From the NCBI GenBank assembly GCA_036320915.1, contig JAXBDG010000004.1, positions 2,046,001-2,110,000 on the forward strand: 64,000 bases of DNA, given 5' to 3'. The first letter of the stretch is position 1, and each line of letters opens with the position of its first letter. Below are positions 35,056 to 46,616 of this stretch, in pieces. Origin of the DNA: Linnemannia elongata (lineage: Eukaryota > Mortierellomycota > Mortierellomycetes > Mortierellales > Mortierellaceae). Both the position numbers and the translations under genes were made by a program. A model generated the notes under the pieces. That model ran no database searches. It saw only the letters and a program-made list of their open reading frames with translations, and was not told the DNA's origin.

Positions 35056-35637
35056 AGCTAGAGCTGCTTAGGACGTCTTTCGCAAGGAATAGCAGAAACA
35101 GGAACAGGAACAAGGAGGACGAACCCCAGGAATTTTTTTTTATGGCACTCATCGGAAAGGACCTCGCCAAAGTCTAATCGCCTTCGACGAATAACGGGCA
35201 AATCCACCCTCCATGGCAACTCCAACATTCTGCCTTGTTCATTCCTCACTCTTACAAAGGACGAAACCAACATTCAACACCAGACAACCCCCCTCCACCC
35301 GTTAGACACCTTTCACCCTCCCTCTTGTAAAATAAATCCTCACGAACCACTGCGCACAACTTTTGTTTAATCCTTTTTTATTCCGCAGAGGTCGAGGTTG
35401 AACTAACGCCAATCGACAGATCAGGATGCACAAAAGAGGCTGATAGTTCAAGTGGAAGGTCATTTTTATTATGTGTGTTATCAAAATATGGCTATAGTAG
35501 AGGGAGGGAGAGGGATATATATAGGATAACAGCGATCATTGAATCAACGTTGAAAGGGCAGAAGGAATTCTGCGGCAAGAGTGAGGTGCAACTGCGTTGT
35601 AATCGCGACGGTTCTACATCTGTGGCTGATCAAAGGT
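35056..35637. other. Convergent 3' intergenic region
   Basis: About 580 nt between ISD11 and the minus-strand gene ending at 35638. A likely ISD11 poly(A) signal (AAATAAAT near 35330) is present. I see no gene. Confidence 0.6.
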
Positions 35638-36442
35638 TCAGTTATCAGATCCGATGGCAGCAACAGCAGCAGTTCCCGAGTGAGTGAGCGAAGGTTGAGG
35701 ACAGGTTCCCTTCCAGAAATCAAGTCCCTTGTCGTCCTCATTGATCTGAGCAGGAGGACTTGGGTACGGCGTCTGGTATTGACGCTGCTGTTGAGCTCCG
35801 GCGTTGGATCGCTGAGGACCACCGTTTGATTGTGCTGTGGGTTGCGAGGGACACTGCTGCTGCTGTGTCGGTGGCTGAGTGCCTTGAGGAAAGTAACCGG
35901 GCATGGCGATCAGTGTTGGGAATGGTGTTTGACCAGCAGGACCCTATCAGTGCGAAATAGTGTATGCACGGGTCAGTCACACTTCGAGCCTGAAATGGTT
36001 TCAAGTTTACAAATCAGGCGAAGTATGCGAGATGCGTTTTTTTTTCTCTGTACCTTGTTGTAGACATACGAGATCCCGTCTATTGATTGCGGAGCGCCAA
36101 AGATACCCTCGCCCCTGCTCCATCCTATTCATTGACGAAGCATGCAAGTTGACAATAGAAGCCCGTTAGAAGATTTGAAGCGAGAGAGAGAGAGAGAGAG
36201 AGGCAGATAAAACGAACAGGAAAGTATATCGCTTCCTTACCATTTGACACGGTGTTGCCGATCGTCACCTGAGGGCCATCCCAGTGTACGTTTCTACATG
36301 ATCAATAAGAGGATAGACACGCGTTGTTAGGTATGATCTCTTTCTTGGATCCCATGTACGCTCAATGGACAGTCAATAGTCCAAGTACTCACCTTGGCAT
36401 ATGGATGCCCTTGAAGGGACGGTTACGGCCGGTTGGAGACAT
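35638..36442 (-). CDS. Small protein of unknown function, Gln/Pro-rich
   Basis: Four exons (minus): 36442-36393, 36293-36241, 36124-36054, 35943-35638; all junctions GT-AG and in frame, 159 residues. The ordered-looking N-terminal half starts MSPTGRNRPFKGIHMPRNV, continues HWDGPQVTIGNTVSNGWSRG, then EGIFGAPQSIDGISYVYNK. A Gln/Pro/Tyr-rich middle follows, and the end reads DDKGLDFWKGTCPQPSL. I do not recognise the family. The dense splicing of such a short frame argues that it is a real gene. Intron 2 carries a (GA)n repeat at 36182-36202. The start is the only ATG that fits the first exon; an earlier non-coding exon cannot be excluded. Confidence 0.6.
36182..36202 (+). repeat. (GA)n repeat in an intron
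   Basis: About ten GA units within intron 2 of the unknown gene 35638-36442; on the coding strand it is a (TC)n run that could strengthen the polypyrimidine tract. Confidence 0.85.
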
Positions 36443-37908
36443 GATATTGAATCCAGGGTCACGCCCCTCTATCATTCGAGACAGAGTTGCAATGCGCGTT
36501 TTAGTTGTCTAAGAGAGTTCTCCAATCTCGCATCAAAGTCGCAAGGTAATGGTACAGATCCGTATATTACCTTGATCGATCCAGCGATCGGATGGTTTTT
36601 GGTTGAATCGTAGCTGTTGTTGTTGTTGTTGTTGTTGTTGGCCCAGCATTGTTGTGTGAGATTAGGTGTGGTGTTATGACGATTGGAACAGACGTTAAAT
36701 GTAGATGATAAGAAATAGCTGTTGATGGAAATAAGAAAAAGGAAGGAGAGGGCATCCCTAAGAATATATATCTGTTCGAGGCAAGGTGATGAGACTTCGG
36801 CGTAATCCATCTATCCATCGAGTCTTGGGCTCATTCCAACCTATGCTTGTAATACATCGCCTCTCCCTCCTCTTCATCCACCTCCTCCTCCTCCTCCTTT
36901 CCCTCTTCTATCATCCTTCCTTTCTCCGTTTCCTTTCTCCGCCCTCGACCCTTCCTGCCCTCTCCACTATTTTTCTTGACCGTAATCCGTTTGCTATACG
37001 TTTCTAGGACAAACAAGAAACGACTATCTATTGCCTTCTGGATCAATTGATTAACTGTAAAGAGAGGCTCGGTCATATGTGTGGTGGTGTGTGAGAGGGT
37101 TGGTGACAAAGGCAGAGGACGGAGAGAGTAGGCCTAGAAAGATTTTGGTTGATTTTGGGATAAGCGACTCGTCCGACGCGTCACTTGTTTTCGTGTTCTT
37201 TGGTGGTGGTTCGTTTCTCCTCCCTTATCCTTTGTTGCAATTTATGCACATATCACGGTAGGTTGATGAAGAAAAAGACAATGCCCAATCTTGTCTTATT
37301 CTACCTGGCCCTTACCGCTTCTAGGTCTTGAGAATGACAGGATCTCAACTGACGAAGTACCCTCTCATCGATTTATTTTCTTTTATCTTTTCGTCACTCT
37401 CGCTTGATCGCTCTTGGCTCGCGAGATGCAGGCAGGTGGGTCAGAGTAACTGAGGGGAGTGCATATACATGTATGTGGTGTGAGATATTTGTTCCTTGTA
37501 GCAATGCAGATGTGGAGGATTGAGAATGTGGATATGGGAGAAAGAGGTTGACTGTGGTCTCCGTCGCGGTCAATGCGAAAACAAAGTCCTTGTCCTACAG
37601 GAATACATACTTCACACCTTTTTACCTGTTTTTTTTTCTCAACCACCTCTCCTTCTCACCCCCCTAATTCCCTTTGCACCACCACCCCCTTTTGCAAATC
37701 CCTATCACATCTCGCTTGTTAAAATGTGAACACTTAGAATTCTTTTTCTCAAACTCGATTGTTTTTTTTTTCTTTTGGGTGGGTTGATAATGAATAGATT
37801 TCGTCGCATTGTTTAGTTGTTGTTTGCCGTGTCATGTTGGTATGTAGACGTGTACTTTTGAGCGTTTTTTTTTTTTCAGAAAATAAAATAGAGACTCTTC
37901 ATCTACGT
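36443..37908. other. Intergenic region with no visible gene
   Basis: About 1.47 kb between the unknown small gene (5' side) and the cyclophilin-40 stop. It contains a CAA/TTG microsatellite near 36611-36640 and CCT-rich stretches. The reading frames have simple-sequence composition. Confidence 0.5.
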
Positions 37909-39590
37909 CTATGCGAACATCTTGGCATAGGCCTTCTTCTCCTTATTCCGCTTAGCAGTCAACTTTGTCTGAACAGCCTCGAGCTCTCTCAGAACACCAG
38001 GGTCCTTGGGCGACAGCTTCTTGGCCTGTTCCAGATCCGCCTTCGCAGAGTCCAAATCATTGATCTTCAAATAAGCCGAACCACGACGGAAGAACGCCTT
38101 GGTCTTGTCAGCAACCGAGGGGTACTCGGCATCTATATCCAACACCGTCGTCATATCCTTGATAGTCAACTCGGGCCGGTTCAACTTCAATGCGCAAAAG
38201 CCCTTGTTGAGAAAGCAAGAGATCTTGACGGCGTAGAACTCCTTGACCAGCTCGGGGGGACTGTCGGCATCGGGGACAGGGTTCTCGTTCAGGTAACGGA
38301 TGGCTTTTTGGTACTTCTTTTGGGCCTTTGCGTAATCGCCTGCCTTGAAAAAGTTGTTTCCGAGGGTCTTCAGGTCCTGTGCGATCACAACCAAATCCTT
38401 GTCCGCCTTGGGTCCCTCATAATCCTCTATTATACATACATGAATGACGGCATATTAGAGTCTGAAGGGTGCAATATTTCACGACAAATAATCATCAAGT
38501 TAAACCAAGTCAGGCGCAGTTTTACACTTGATACATACCAGGCCAGTCGGCATACTTGTCACCGGCATCGGGAGCAGCGACACCATCATCCTCACCCTCA
38601 GCCAACTCACCGCAGTCGGCAATGATAACAGGGGACAAGGGAGCATCTCCGTTACCCTTAGGTGTTCTCTCGATCTCGCGGACAACAGAGATACCCTTGA
38701 GAACCTTTCCGAACACAACGTGCTTGCCATCCAAGTGAGGTGTAGGAACCGTGGTGACAAAGAATTGCGCTAATTAAACGTCAATAGGACATAATACGTT
38801 CTTTGTTAGTTCCTTCTGTAGTCTCCATCGATCCTGCTTGGTTAAACACCAACACCTGCAAGATAATTCAAATTGCAGCCGGATCACGTACAGCCGTTGG
38901 TGCCAGCTCCGGCGTTGGCCATGGAGAGCAGGAAGGGCACGTCGTGCTTCAAGTCAAAGTTCTCATCCTCGAATTTGGCGCCATAGATCGACTCGCCTCC
39001 AGTTCCGTTCTGGTTCGAGAAGTCGCCTCCTTGAATCATGAAATCCTACAATCAAATTAATTCCCATCAGCGATAAAATATCAGACCGTTAGACACTTTG
39101 GTTTCAGGAGAATCGATCAAAAAATTGAAGGCGTATGAACAAAGAAATAGAGACATACAGGAATGATGCGGTGGAATGGAGCTCCCTTGTACGTCAATGG
39201 CTTGCCAGTGGTCTGTCCAATGCCCTTCTCCCCTACATGATTGAGATTAAATGACGCATAAGATGTCAGCCAAAAACATGTTCAAATAGTACCCACGGTA
39301 TCGACAGAACATCTGAGCAGGAGTGACCAATTGAACAACCCTTACCTGTGCAAAGAGCGCGAAAATTCTCGGCCGTCTTGGGGACAACATCGGCAAACTA
39401 TTCTCCAAATTTTAGCGGAAGGTGTTAGCATACAGTTTAATTTCTCGTTTTTTTTTTCAGGAACCTGAAATAGTCCAGTGCGGAGGAAGCTGTGGCTGTT
39501 GTTCATTGGAATTCATACCAGCTCGAAGACAATGCGTCCAATGGGCTCCTGTCCGATGGTAATGTCAAAGTAAGTACGGGGGTTTGGCAT
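37909..39590 (-). CDS. CPR6: Cyclophilin-40, Hsp90 co-chaperone peptidyl-prolyl isomerase
   Basis: Cytosolic isomerase and Hsp90 partner. Exons (minus): 39590-39519, 39397-39346, 39232-39159, 39045-38892, 38769-38539, 38426-37909; 366 residues (human PPID is 370). The cyclophilin domain (about 7-175) has [21 protein letters not shown], the catalytic FHRIIP and FMIQGGDF, and [20 protein letters not shown]. The residue equivalent to cyclophilin A Trp121 is His (PHLDG), as in human Cyp40, which lowers cyclosporin affinity. Three TPR motifs follow (about 200-345): [33 protein letters not shown] and [19 protein letters not shown], forming the Hsp90 MEEVD clamp. Yeast has two paralogues, Cpr6 and Cpr7; assignment to CPR6 is approximate. 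Confidence 0.94.
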
Positions 39591-39869
39591 GGTGAGTTGT
39601 GTGTTTGCGTGAATTGAATGAAGAAAGAAGAGAAAGCGCGGTCGTGTGCGAAAAGAACTTGAACGAACAACCGCCAGAGACGTTTCTCGAAAACTGGGCA
39701 TCCATCACGTGCGGCAACGATTGGATAGTGTTTGGTGGCGTCAACGCTTCGTATGCTTTTATTTGTATTTTTTTTTTGTGTCTGGAAAGTAGGGACAGAT
39801 GGGATGCATGATGGATGTTTTATGGTGTGCTAGAAGGGCGTCTAATTTATCAAGATGGAGAGAGATGTC

Positions 39870-42800
39870 TTATTCGTTCACGTTGAGACTCAAACCATCA
39901 AATATCTTGTTGGCAAGCGCCTCGTCCTTGAACTGGAGCATGTAGATGATACTCATCTTCTCCTGAGGATTTTGGAGCGTGATCGCCAGCTTCTTGGGTC
40001 CCACCAACTCGAGACAATCCTGCTGCACAATCACACTGTCCAGGATCCGCTTCTGACTCGAAATCAAACCTACAAACAACCGCACATAGCCCGAGGGCTT
40101 CTCCATCCGGATCTCGACCCGCGAGGCTCCCAAACTCATCCACTGACCATGTTCTCCTGCCTGGAGAAGCAGCTTGCACTCGGCGGGAGGGTACATTGGC
40201 GTCAGCGTCTGCTTCACAACCTCCTTTTTGCGAACCTGAGTGTTTTGAACGGCCGTGGAGGCCAAACTCTGTCCACGCGACAAGATGGGCGACGCAGACT
40301 TTTGCAAGCTAGGATCATACATCGCGCGGTCCTTGGTCCTCTGGAAGGCCATGCAGAACTCTTCGGCCTCGCGTCCAGAGTTGAGGGCTACTAGGAACCA
40401 CTGCACACTCGCTCCCATATCCATCGAGACACTGACATCCGTCTCCGAGGCACGGCGGAAACTGGTCGATTCAACAATCCAAGCGTTCAGAACCAGCTGA
40501 CCCGACTCGTATGTCGTCACTGCCATCGCCAAGCGGTTGGCGGTCGTCAAGCGTAGCTCGACGTAACAATCATCGTCCTCCACCAGAGGATCCCAGATGT
40601 CGTCACGCCATTGAAAGACATCACAAGGCTTGGTCTTCATTATTACCTCCTTGGCTGATACGACATCGCCCATTGGAACCACTCTTCCACGAGGGGCGCC
40701 AGGCCTAGCCATCATGGTGTTGTCCCTGCGCATACTCTATTTATCATTACAGGTTGTCATAGGAATACAGAAAAACAAATTGTTAGCTTGACGTCTGACA
40801 TGGAAAGTATGCGACCAGTTGAATGCAGCTAAGATTTGCAGGCGATACTCACCATGCGATAGTTGGGGTTGTGCGGGGGACGTCCGCCGCCGCCTGGAGA
40901 CATCATGGGCCTGCCCATTCCGCCGTTAGGAGACATCTGGGGCCTGAAGCCAGGAGAAGGCACACCAGGCATAGGTCCACCGCCACCGCCACCCATGGCC
41001 AGCATAGGGGGACGAGGACGAGGGCTCATAGGTCCACCAGGGTGCCCCTGAAATCCAGGTGACATTGGACCGTTGTTGTGTGGGCCACCTTGGAAGGTCG
41101 GCGACAGGGGTGAACCAGGACCCATAGGTCTCATAGGACGATTCTGCGTGTGGTTCCTATTCAACTGCTGTTGCTGTTGGTGGTGATGCTGCTGTTGCTG
41201 CTGCTGCTGTTGCTGCTGGGCCTTGTTAGAGTCCTGCTGTTGAGCATTGTTGACCTCTTCAATCCAGTCGAACTTCAACTGGTCCTCCAGAGTCCATAGC
41301 CGTGCCTTGACTCTGTTGACGATCGTCAGTTCGACCATGGGTTCTACGAAAGGGCAATAATGATATGTTAATATTGCAGTGTAAGTGATGATCAATCAAG
41401 TAAAGAAGACAAGTTCATATTACGTACCATCGTCGTCGACAGAGCAATCCTTGGCAGAAACGTGTCGGATGGCCAGGGGAGGGAAGAGGAGCCAGAACAT
41501 GGACTCGTCGCCCTCGGGAAGGTTGTCGATCTCGTCCTGAGTCTTGATGCGGCAGATGAGCAAGAGGTCGGTCAACAGGATGATGTATCCGTCGTTGAAT
41601 CGCTCCTCGTTGGCGTCGTCTGTTGAGATGGTGAAGGCAAAGTCACCACGAATGAGAACATCGCGCTCGATCAGTGCCAAGGAGAGGGAGCATGCCTAGT
41701 AAGTTTGTGAGAGTACCAAAAAAAAAGCAGATATAACATTTTGATCCAACATGAGTGAGTGGATAGTAGATGTTGATGTTGCAGCGATAGTAGATTCCGA
41801 TAAGTGGTGGTGCGATATGATGCGATATCGATTTGGATATGGATATGGATGGTTATTGATGTTTGTGTGACCAAGTACATAAGACAAGAAAGAGAAATCG
41901 ATTGGAAAGGAGAAAAAGGAGTGATCAGTGATCAGTACACATCACAGATCATCACTTTGATAACATATCTGTACTAGGGTGATTCTTTTTTTTTTTTTTT
42001 TTTTTTTTGCTTCCTATTTTCTCCTTTGCTTTCTTGTTTCGTCTTCTTACCTTGGGCTGCATTGTAAAGAGATCCAAGACTCGGGATGTATCAAGCGACC
42101 TCTCCAACTCCAGCATGGCCTCTGCAGTACGAAGAGTATTGTTGTTGGCTTGCTGTTGCTGTTGAGGGCGGTGGTTGGGTGACATGGGCGAAGGAGGCAA
42201 CGCTGGAGAGCCGTGCTGATTATTTCCTCCTCCTTGCTGTGGAGGGAATCCAGGTGAGGTTTGCTCGGTTGTGATTGGGGGCGAAGGAAGAGCATGACGC
42301 ATGGCAGACATGCTAGAGATTCCAGAGAGCGCAGGCGAAGCTGGGTGACGGGAAGTTCCTGGTACATCCACTGTAACAAAGCGCAAAATGGTGTCGATCC
42401 TCATGAAAGCCGCCTCCAGTGCATCAAAGTCGGGCTTGCCACGCTCTGACGAATCCAACAGCCTCTATGCTCGACAAGAATAGCATACATCATTTAATGA
42501 AAAGTGTTAATTGATCGCCGTGTACGAAATGATTACTTGTGACAGCACAAAATATGCAATGGCATTTGTCATTTGGTTTACCATGTAGAGGCGTCGGTAG
42601 TAGTGCAGGCGGTCGATTGGTTTCATGAGAAAAGAATCCAGGGTGACATGCTGGACTTGCTCAGCGGCGATTTCCTAATCATCAGTAAGGAGAACAAAGC
42701 AAGCAGCAATCCTGAATTAGTTTCTGTAGGTGTGCGCTCCCTTTTTCAGCGTATGCGCGAAATGATCAAAAGACGAAACGTGAAAATCATTTGTCCATGT

Positions 42801-43950
42801 TATGTTTTCCTATGTCCCCTCTTCCTTCTTTCCAAAGTTCATGGCTGGGAGAGAGAGAGAGAGGGAGAGAGAAAAGACTGTTTCCCCTCCTGCTTCTTAC
42901 TCCTTGTTCCCTCCTATTATTATGATGAATAACTTTTTTTCCTTGCTTCAACGAAGAGAGCTACTTACTCCCAAGATATCCTGCAGCCGCGTGTTGTTAA
43001 TGATCTCGGGCCAGTTGTCGAAATGGGGGACATGGTTGCGACAGTAGTTGGAGTAAGCTGTCTCCATCGAGTCGACGAACCACATCAAAACACTGCCGAG
43101 CTCCTTCATGACATCTTGGCTGGCTTTGACGTCGACCAGCTTCTTTGAGAACTTGCGGTTGACAGAGTAGATGTCCTCGATATTCCTGAGAAGAATGTCG
43201 ACCTCCTTGGGAGGGAAGTCGTCCTGGGTCCATCCTGCCGATACGCGCTGTTGTTATTGTTGATGTTGTAGTAATTATTGGATGGTGGAAGGAAGGAGAT
43301 ATAGTTTGAAAAGGTAATAAAAAGGCACCGGAGAAAGAAGACAAGTAATAATGAAGTGTGAGTTAGTATTGATTCGATTGAGAAAAAGGGAAAAACTGGT
43401 CAGCGAAATTAAAAATAATTTTTGATTTGGAGCTGTGTTCAATGCTAAAGAAGTGATAGTACCTGAAGAAGAACCTTGAGATCCGCAACATACTCCTTCT
43501 CAGTGTCTACAAGGTCGTCCAGCGGGTTCGGTGCCTTGGGCTGGTTAGGGAACGGCTGCTCAAACGGAGGGCGCTGCAACTGTTATAAAAGATAATTGAG
43601 AGGAGAATGGATAAGTACACCCGTAAAAAGGGTTCTGGCGGGGTTATGTATGTATTAATGGTCGTGTAACGTATTCCTGTTCGCTACTTACATGAGATGG
43701 AATGGGTCGCAGAGGGTGCTGACTGCCATAACCTGCACCAGGGTAACGGCCAGAGTTGGGGCCGTCATTGCCGTTGTAGGGCTGTCAAGGATGAAGAGGA
43801 ATGAGAGAAAGGGAGAAATGTGTGTTAGGTCGGCTGGTGTGTTGAATGAGGTTGATGACCATGTTGACTCAGCTCAAAAAGGTGTGCTGATGTTTCTTTT
43901 TTTACCCTTTGCTGCATAGGGTTTTGCATGGGCCTCTGGTCTCGTTGCAT
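39870..43950 (-). CDS. Rho guanine nucleotide exchange factor (DH-PH) with extra C-terminal PH-like modules
   Basis: Probable activator of a Rho-family GTPase in polarity or wall integrity. Nine exons (minus): 43950-43906, 43781-43692, 43579-43463, 43247-42969, 42674-42582, 42464-42051, 41695-41428, 41343-40853, 40736-39870; 887 residues. The DH domain starts near 58 (LDDLVDTEKEYVADLKVLLQ), continues DIYSVNRKFSKKL and MWFVDSMETAYSNYCRNH, and has the conserved LDSFLMKPIDRLHYYRRL helix. A Ser/Pro/Gln insertion interrupts the end of DH. A PH domain follows (about 347-455), then a Gln/His/Pro/Gly-rich linker. The last about 280 residues contain two beta-rich modules (CDVFQWRDDIWDPL, CYVELRLT; then CKLLLQAGEHGQW, SVIVQQDCLELV) that look PH/EVH1-like. 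A CNH domain, as in Rom2, is absent. A T23 tract sits in intron 6. Confidence 0.85.
41986..42008 (+). repeat. 23-nt T homopolymer in a RhoGEF intron
   Basis: Uninterrupted T run in intron 6; on the coding strand it is an A run just after the donor side, so it is not the polypyrimidine tract. Confidence 0.85.
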
Positions 43951-44164
43951 TGTGGATGGATTTGTTGATGGTGATGATGAAGTGATGAGAGAGGAGAAAG
44001 AAACGTTACGAGGTGGAGGGAAGAAAGTTCGTTAAGGGAAAGGTGAGTCGTGAAAGTGAAGTAGAGAAGAGAAGGAAGAGAAGGAAGAGAAAAGGGACGA
44101 CGGTTAAATACAACAAACAATAAAGGGAAAGAGCTGCAGCGAAAAGGGAAGAGAGAGAGGGAGA

Positions 44165-44166
<2 letters not shown>

Positions 44167-44200
<34 letters not shown>
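44167..44200 (+). repeat. (GA)n microsatellite
   Basis: About 17 GA units, part of a longer purine strand upstream of the RhoGEF gene. Confidence 0.9.
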
Positions 44201-44203
<3 letters not shown>

Positions 44204-44476
44204 AGAGTCAGGAGGCGAGGAGGAAAGGGAGAAGGGAGAGGGACAATGAATGGAGATCGGGTAGGTCGTTAAGGAAGAAAGAAAAAAGAGGTCGTTACAA
44301 AACAATGAAGGTTGCTATTGGTTCGAAGGAACACGTCGTGGCAAATGAGATATATGTGCCTGTGGGGTGACAGATATGAGGGAGAAGAGAAGCGGCAAAG
44401 ACGACAAAGTTCAGAGAAAAGAAGGTTGAAGTCAGTGAGACGGTGAAGAAAAGGGAAAGGGGAAGAGGAAGAGGGT

Positions 44477-44518
44477 GAAGGGAAAGGGAAAGGGAAAGGG
44501 AAAGGGAAAGGGAAAGGA
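44477..44518 (+). repeat. (GGAAAG)n hexamer repeat
   Basis: Seven consecutive hexamer units of GGGAAA. The uninterrupted polypurine strand is of the kind that can form triplex DNA. Confidence 0.9.
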
Positions 44519-45421
44519 TTAAGTAAAAGTAAGGGAAGGGGGACGAGGGTAAGAGAGGGATGGGTCAAAGAAGAAGAGAAGAAGAAAAGAAGAAAAGAAA
44601 AGAAAGGGAAAGTATCTAATAAGAGAGGACGGATGAACGATTAGAAGGTACACCACAGAAATCACTCTCATTTTCTTTCATTAAAATGGTCCCCAGGAGA
44701 CAGACTCAAACAGGGCCAAAAGAAAAGTGAGCCCCAGACTGGAGGGCTACAGCACCGTACACCATACACATGGACGACAAGCCAGCCAGGGTAAGGATCA
44801 GAGTCAGTGAGCATCGTGGTGTGTTCAGTAGGATTAGAGCGGAGCATTCTCCCTCATGGATCCATCAATTTATTTGGTGCTCTCGTCTCTCTTTTTCCTC
44901 GACAAATAAATAACTCGTCAACTCGGGGCATCCTATTCGCAAATGGTGTGCCTTTATCCCTTGGCCCTTTTGTTTGGTAGCCCTTCCACTGGCTGCTATG
45001 CTTAAGGCATCGATGCACTAACCCAATCTCCATCATCACCAATATTTTAAAGACCCCGAAGCAAATCAAGTACAGAGTACAGCCTGCTTGCCCATGCGAT
45101 CTATTCCAAGAGCCAGGCTGATATGGGCTCCAAATCCAACTCTTTCTTCCTCTGGTTCGTCTTCCTGCTTGCACCTACACTCCATACAGATTCCCAATCA
45201 GACAGATACTAACATAGATCATTGAGACTACAACGGCACATAACTGTGGTACTCCCCTAGGAACAACATAAGATATGCCATGTCCAACTACCACGCAAAA
45301 ACTTTGCTCGCCCTTCAATATGAATACAATAACATGTTTTACTAAAACCCTGCTCCCTCCTTTTCCAATGCGACTCTATGAATAAATGTGTGGTTGTGGA
45401 TCCTGCCAGATACGTGTATAT

Positions 45422-46343
45422 TTAGGCAGAAACGGTCGACTCTGCTGCTGATGCTGCCGTTGATGATCCTGCGGTGGGGGTCGAAACTTTGGTGTTGACA
45501 GCTGCCTCCTGTGCATTGGCGACTCTCTGCAATTTGGTGGCCTCCACCCAAGCCAAGCGACGCTCGTTCAACACAAACTTGATCCTTGCCATCGATTTTT
45601 GGCACTACGATAGTGAGCGAGCCAAAACGAACCTTGGTTAACAAGTGGTGCTCTTTCAACATCGATCAAATATACGCCGGCTTGCAGATCAACTGCCTCG
45701 AGCAATATGAACGTGTAACATGAAGCATCTGTCTTTTCCTTCGTTTTCCCTTCAATTGCTCACCTTGATTTGGCGACCCTTGTTGGAAAAGTATTGCTTA
45801 GAGATGTGGAAACGGCGGGCCTCTTCCTTCTGGGCAGCAAGGACATTGCGCTCCTTCAAGAGCACATACCACAACTTGTGAAGATCATCGAACGACTTAA
45901 CACGAAGCTCACTAGCTCTCCATGCACGACCTAAGTAAGTAGGGTGAATAGTGAATGAGAAAGGCAACCGATGTTAGATACGATCTGCACCGTAGGTCTC
46001 CAACTGTTTAGCTGTAGATGCCACGCTAATGCTTTCGGATATCCCGGATATTCTGAATGGATTCCTTTCAATGTAGTTGTCCTGTAAGTTTCCTTTGTTT
46101 CCCGCAAATTTTGGATAATGCCTAAAGGTGCTCCATTAACGGCGACAACCAAAAGTGTCCATGAGATCTCCCTCTCTGTCCTGCTGTTCCTGCGTATACT
46201 TGCTGACTGAAATCCTTACCAGTCCATGACTTTTCTGTGGGGATGGATTTGCCATTCTCAAAGAACTCCTCGACACCCCTGGGACGGAATGCGAGCTGCT
46301 TGAGACGGTTGAGGGCAGGGAACGATCGTGAGAAGAAGGACAT
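45422..46343 (-). CDS. MRPL4: Mitochondrial ribosomal protein uL29m (MRPL47/Mrpl4)
   Basis: Large-subunit protein near the exit tunnel of the mitochondrial ribosome. Exons (minus): 46343-46220, 45930-45764, 45604-45422; 157 residues. A mitochondrial presequence-like start ([19 protein letters not shown]) precedes [14 protein letters not shown] and the conserved [20 protein letters not shown], then [20 protein letters not shown]. The C-terminal helix [16 protein letters not shown] ends in an Ala/Ser/Thr tail. The [12 protein letters not shown] block is diagnostic of uL29m. The gene is head-to-head with the LRR gene. Confidence 0.93.
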
Positions 46344-46616
46344 TGCTATGATGTGTTGTTGTTGGTTCGTCCTGGGTTGTCGAAGGTAAAGGATGTTTCG
46401 TTCCCGAAGAGCAAGTAGTGTTCAGGGCAAGTAAGAGCAAGGTTGACGGGACGACTGCTTTGTGCTCTCCTTCGGGGTTGCTCTGCCTGTGTGGCTTATG
46501 AGAAGTAAACATTCAAAAATTCCAAGCACCACCCTTTTCTTTTTTTTTCTTTTTTTTTTGAGCCTCTTTGCACCATCAACACACACTTTCACGCCAAGCA
46601 CAGATATCAAAACAGG
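46344..46616. promoter_or_regulatory. Shared divergent promoter of uL29m and the LRR gene
   Basis: A 273-nt gap between two divergent start codons, holding T-rich tracts near 46542-46559. No TATA box is evident. Confidence 0.5.

Larger units (their letters stand above)
43951..45421. other. Purine-rich intergenic region
   Basis: About 1.47 kb upstream of the RhoGEF. On the plus strand 43975-44600 is almost pure A/G, with (GA)n at 44167-44200 and a (GGAAAG)n hexamer at 44477-44518. No gene is visible, and neither is a clear TATA box. It probably contains the RhoGEF leader and the uL29m 3' end. Confidence 0.55.

Noticed and set aside
35636..35650. ATCTGATAA GATA-type site matching SRE/SreA binding preference
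   Set aside because: It lies in the last codons of the unknown gene 35638-36442, so it is most simply coding sequence. No cluster of such sites was seen near a promoter.
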